Assembly (NCBI RefSeq): GCF_958350005.1
Contig: NZ_CATWFF010000101.1
Span: forward strand, 1-7,428
Direction of reading: 5' to 3'
DNA length: 7,428 bases
From: an uncultured Megasphaera sp.
GTDB lineage: Bacteria > Bacillota > Negativicutes > Veillonellales > Megasphaeraceae
A program made the position numbers and the translations under genes. This document shows, one piece after another, positions 5,806-7,428 of this stretch. Position 1 is the first letter of the stretch; each line of letters starts with the position of its first letter. Under the pieces are notes generated by a model. The model was given only the letters and a program-made list of their open reading frames with translations, was not told where the DNA came from and searched no databases.

Positions 5806-7257
5806 TTATTCTTCAATATGAGCAATAGCCTTAGCCAAGGCTTTCTTCATGCGCAGGTTACCCTGACGGGCAATCATGATGCGCTGTGCCTGAGGCGAAC
5901 CAGCACCATGCATGGATTCTGTCCGATACCCAACAGCAGCCGTACCGAGGCTGAGATTTTCAATAAGCCGCAAAATTTTCAGGCGATTTTCCGTAGAAAC
6001 ACTGCTGACGCCGCGGAGATACTTTTCAACATATGGACCGATTTTGGGATCTCGCAGATCCTTTTCCGACGGAGCCGTAACCATGAGGCCGCCGGCAATA
6101 TCTTCAGCAAGACGAACAATTTCATAGGGGAAACGAGTAACGTTCTGTTTGCAGACGTTTGCCAGGAGCAGGTCGATAAGGTAGTTCCCCGATTCCGTCT
6201 TCGTGCCCAATGCGGAGCAGGCAATACCGCAGGCATACAAGGTTTCGTTAAGGTGCTGCATTTCGATAATCTTATCTTTAATATGAGATGCTTTCGGGCA
6301 GCCATTGTAATCAGCTGCAACAGCAGCAGCGCCGATAAGAACATCACCTACGCCGACTTTGCAGCCGCCGTATGACTGGCGATGATATCCGGCAAAACGT
6401 TCAACCAAAGTCCCGGCAAATTCATATTCACCATTAAGGTAAATATTTTCATTAGGAATAAAGACGTTATCAAAAATAACCAGGGCTTCTGTACCGCCGA
6501 ATTCAGGATTGCCTGTATCCATCTGGGCCCCTTCCAGTTTACGGGTATCACAGGACTGACGGCCAACAACCATGAAAATGCCTTCGGCATCAGTAGGACA
6601 GGAGAAGGAAATAGCGTAATCTTTATCATCTTCGCCCATGGCGATAGTCGGCATAACAATAACTTCGTGAGAATTGATAAATCCAGTCTGATGAGCTTTG
6701 GCACCACGAACAACGACACCATCCGGACGGCGTTCTACAACATGAAGGTACATATCCGGATCTTCCTGTGCATGGGGAGCTAAACCACGGTCACCTTTCG
6801 GGTCTGTCATAGCACCATCTACCGTATAATCATTTTCTTGAACGTATTTCAGGAATTTCATGAAATTTTCATGGTACGTCGTACCGTATTTTTTATCAAT
6901 ATCATACGTCGTAGAGAAAACAGCATTAAATGCATCCATGCCAACGCAGCGCTGGAAGCAAGCTGCCGTTTTCTGACCGAGGAGGCGCTGCATTTTTACT
7001 TTATTCATTAAGTCTGTCGTACTCTGATGAATATGAGTGAATCGGTTAACTCGTTCGCCCGTATACGGAGAAATAACGGTCATCAATTCCTGATATTCCG
7101 GCATCTGTGCCAGATCATATGTCATGCGAACCGAGTTCAGCGACGGACGAAGAATAGGATCATCCACCACGTTTTCTACTTTCTTTCCGAACATATACAC
7201 CTGCAAGTTGAGTTTTCTCATGCTTTCAATATACTGTTCGCCTGTCATTAATGCCAT
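5806..7257 (-). CDS. abfD: 4-hydroxybutyryl-CoA dehydratase / vinylacetyl-CoA delta-isomerase
   Basis: An oxygen-sensitive [4Fe-4S] flavoenzyme with an acyl-CoA-dehydrogenase-like fold. It dehydrates 4-hydroxybutyryl-CoA to crotonyl-CoA by a ketyl-radical route and isomerises vinylacetyl-CoA. From the ATG at 7257 it has 483 residues, near the usual 490. All four cluster ligands are visible: C100 and C104 (ACFQRCVGMDAF), H292 and C299 (YHRQSYGGCKVG); the last two share the Clostridium aminobutyricum numbering. Other active-site residues match: T191 in AHQTG, E257 in GGTEALV, K300 after the ligand cysteine, and the glutamate of TESMHGAG near the end. The frame extends to a TTG at 7263, but AAAGGA lies 9 bases before the ATG and only 3 before the TTG. 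It is the first gene of the cluster, followed by the CoA-transferase. The only other reading would be a 4-hydroxyphenylacetate-monooxygenase-like relative, which lacks these ligands. Confidence 0.96.
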   Translation of the reverse strand: MALMTGEQYIESMRKLNLQVYMFGKKVENVVDDPILRPSLNSVRMTYDLAQMPEYQELMTVISPYTGERVNRFTHIHQSTTDLMNKVKMQRLLGQKTAACFQRCVGMDAFNAVFSTTYDIDKKYGTTYHENFMKFLKYVQENDYTVDGAMTDPKGDRGLAPHAQEDPDMYLHVVERRPDGVVVRGAKAHQTGFINSHEVIVMPTIAMGEDDKDYAISFSCPTDAEGIFMVVGRQSCDTRKLEGAQMDTGNPEFGGTEALVIFDNVFIPNENIYLNGEYEFAGTLVERFAGYHRQSYGGCKVGVGDVLIGAAAVAADYNGCPKASHIKDKIIEMQHLNETLYACGIACSALGTKTESGNYLIDLLLANVCKQNVTRFPYEIVRLAEDIAGGLMVTAPSEKDLRDPKIGPYVEKYLRGVSSVSTENRLKILRLIENLSLGTAAVGYRTESMHGAGSPQAQRIMIARQGNLRMKKALAKAIAHIEE

Positions 7258-7292
7258 AATCAATCATCCTTTCTAAAATACATAGAGAACTA

Positions 7293-7314
7293 ATACATGT
7301 TGTCTGTCATGTAT
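7293..7314. promoter_or_regulatory. Inverted repeat in the abfD leader
   Basis: ATACATG and CATGTAT form a perfect 7-bp dyad with an 8-base centre, 35 bases upstream of the dehydratase ATG. It may be an operator or a leader hairpin. It shares the TACA/TGTA half-site core with the dyad before the permease gene, but the spacing differs, so a common regulator is uncertain. Confidence 0.4.
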
Positions 7315-7327
7315 GTTTCATATCGTT

Positions 7328-7346
7328 CGCGTCTCAAGCGCGTCTC
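7328..7346. promoter_or_regulatory. Tandem direct repeat upstream of abfD, candidate regulator site
   Basis: CGCGTCTC occurs twice (7328-7335 and 7339-7346), with an 11-base period, about one helical turn. On the coding strand this reads GAGACGCG-CTT-GAGACGCG. It is GC-rich within an AT-rich upstream region and lies just downstream of the possible -10 element, so a protein bound on one DNA face there could control transcription. Confidence 0.4.
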
Positions 7347-7351
7347 GACAA

Positions 7352-7382
7352 AATATAAAGCAAAATTTATGCCAACTAGCAA
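7352..7382 (-). promoter_or_regulatory. Possible promoter of the abfD operon
   Basis: On the - strand TTGCTA (7382-7377) resembles a -35 box and TATATT (7357-7352) matches five of six -10 positions. The 19-base spacer is longer than ideal. It is about 95 bases upstream of the dehydratase ATG. The rest of the upstream stretch (7258-7428) holds the two repeats described separately and no coding region. Confidence 0.3.
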
Positions 7383-7428
7383 AAAAATAATATAAGTTAT
7401 GCCGGCATCATAAAAAGCGCATATATAT

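Noticed and set aside
5614..6375. Long + strand open frame opposite the CoA-transferase start and the dehydratase end
   Set aside because: It spans two well-identified - strand genes and the gap between them; its translation shows no domain. It is a shadow frame.
7397..7413. Possible terminator of a gene beyond the right edge (TTATG...CATAA with a nearby T-run on the - strand)
   Set aside because: The stem is only 5 bp and the T-run is about ten bases from it; the ATGCCGGCAT palindrome has no loop. Too weak to call.

Overview
The window looks like a piece of a strictly anaerobic Firmicute, most likely of the Negativicutes (Megasphaera/Anaeroglobus/Dialister type). That placement is an inference from moderate GC, strong Shine-Dalgarno sites, a clostridial-type 4-hydroxybutyrate pathway and an apparent selenoprotein. 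No marker gene in the window fixes the species.

Layout, left to right: the C-terminal catalytic part of an IS30-family transposase on the + strand (runs off the left edge, ends at 551) with a probable right inverted repeat. Next comes an 18-bp perfect hairpin that can terminate transcription from both sides. Everything else is on the - strand. In transcription order (right to left) it is: a 4-hydroxybutyryl-CoA dehydratase (abfD-like, 5806-7257); a 4-hydroxybutyrate CoA-transferase (abfT/cat2-like, 4386-5696, GTG start); a strong intrinsic terminator; a 14-TM-type NCS2/SulP-like permease (2791-4239); a cysteine-rich protein of unknown function (2143-2763); a GldA-type metal alcohol dehydrogenase (967-2055); and, hidden by an in-frame UGA, a 114-residue putative selenoprotein (620-964).

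Working model: AbfT activates 4-hydroxybutyrate with CoA. AbfD dehydrates it through a radical mechanism to crotonyl-CoA, which feeds butyrate formation. The permease may carry 4-hydroxybutyrate or a related acid, and the dehydrogenase may connect the pathway to an aldehyde or polyol. The last two roles rest only on gene neighbourhood.

The most interesting item is the selenoprotein. A normal gene caller would report a 35-codon fragment or nothing between 620 and 964. The frame continues for 78 further codons past one UGA, places selenocysteine directly after cysteine (C35-U36) following Gly-Gly, has a plausible bacterial SECIS hairpin at the right distance, and ends exactly at the operon terminator. 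It resembles the small HesB/IscA-like 'CC/Se motif' family, whose function is not established.
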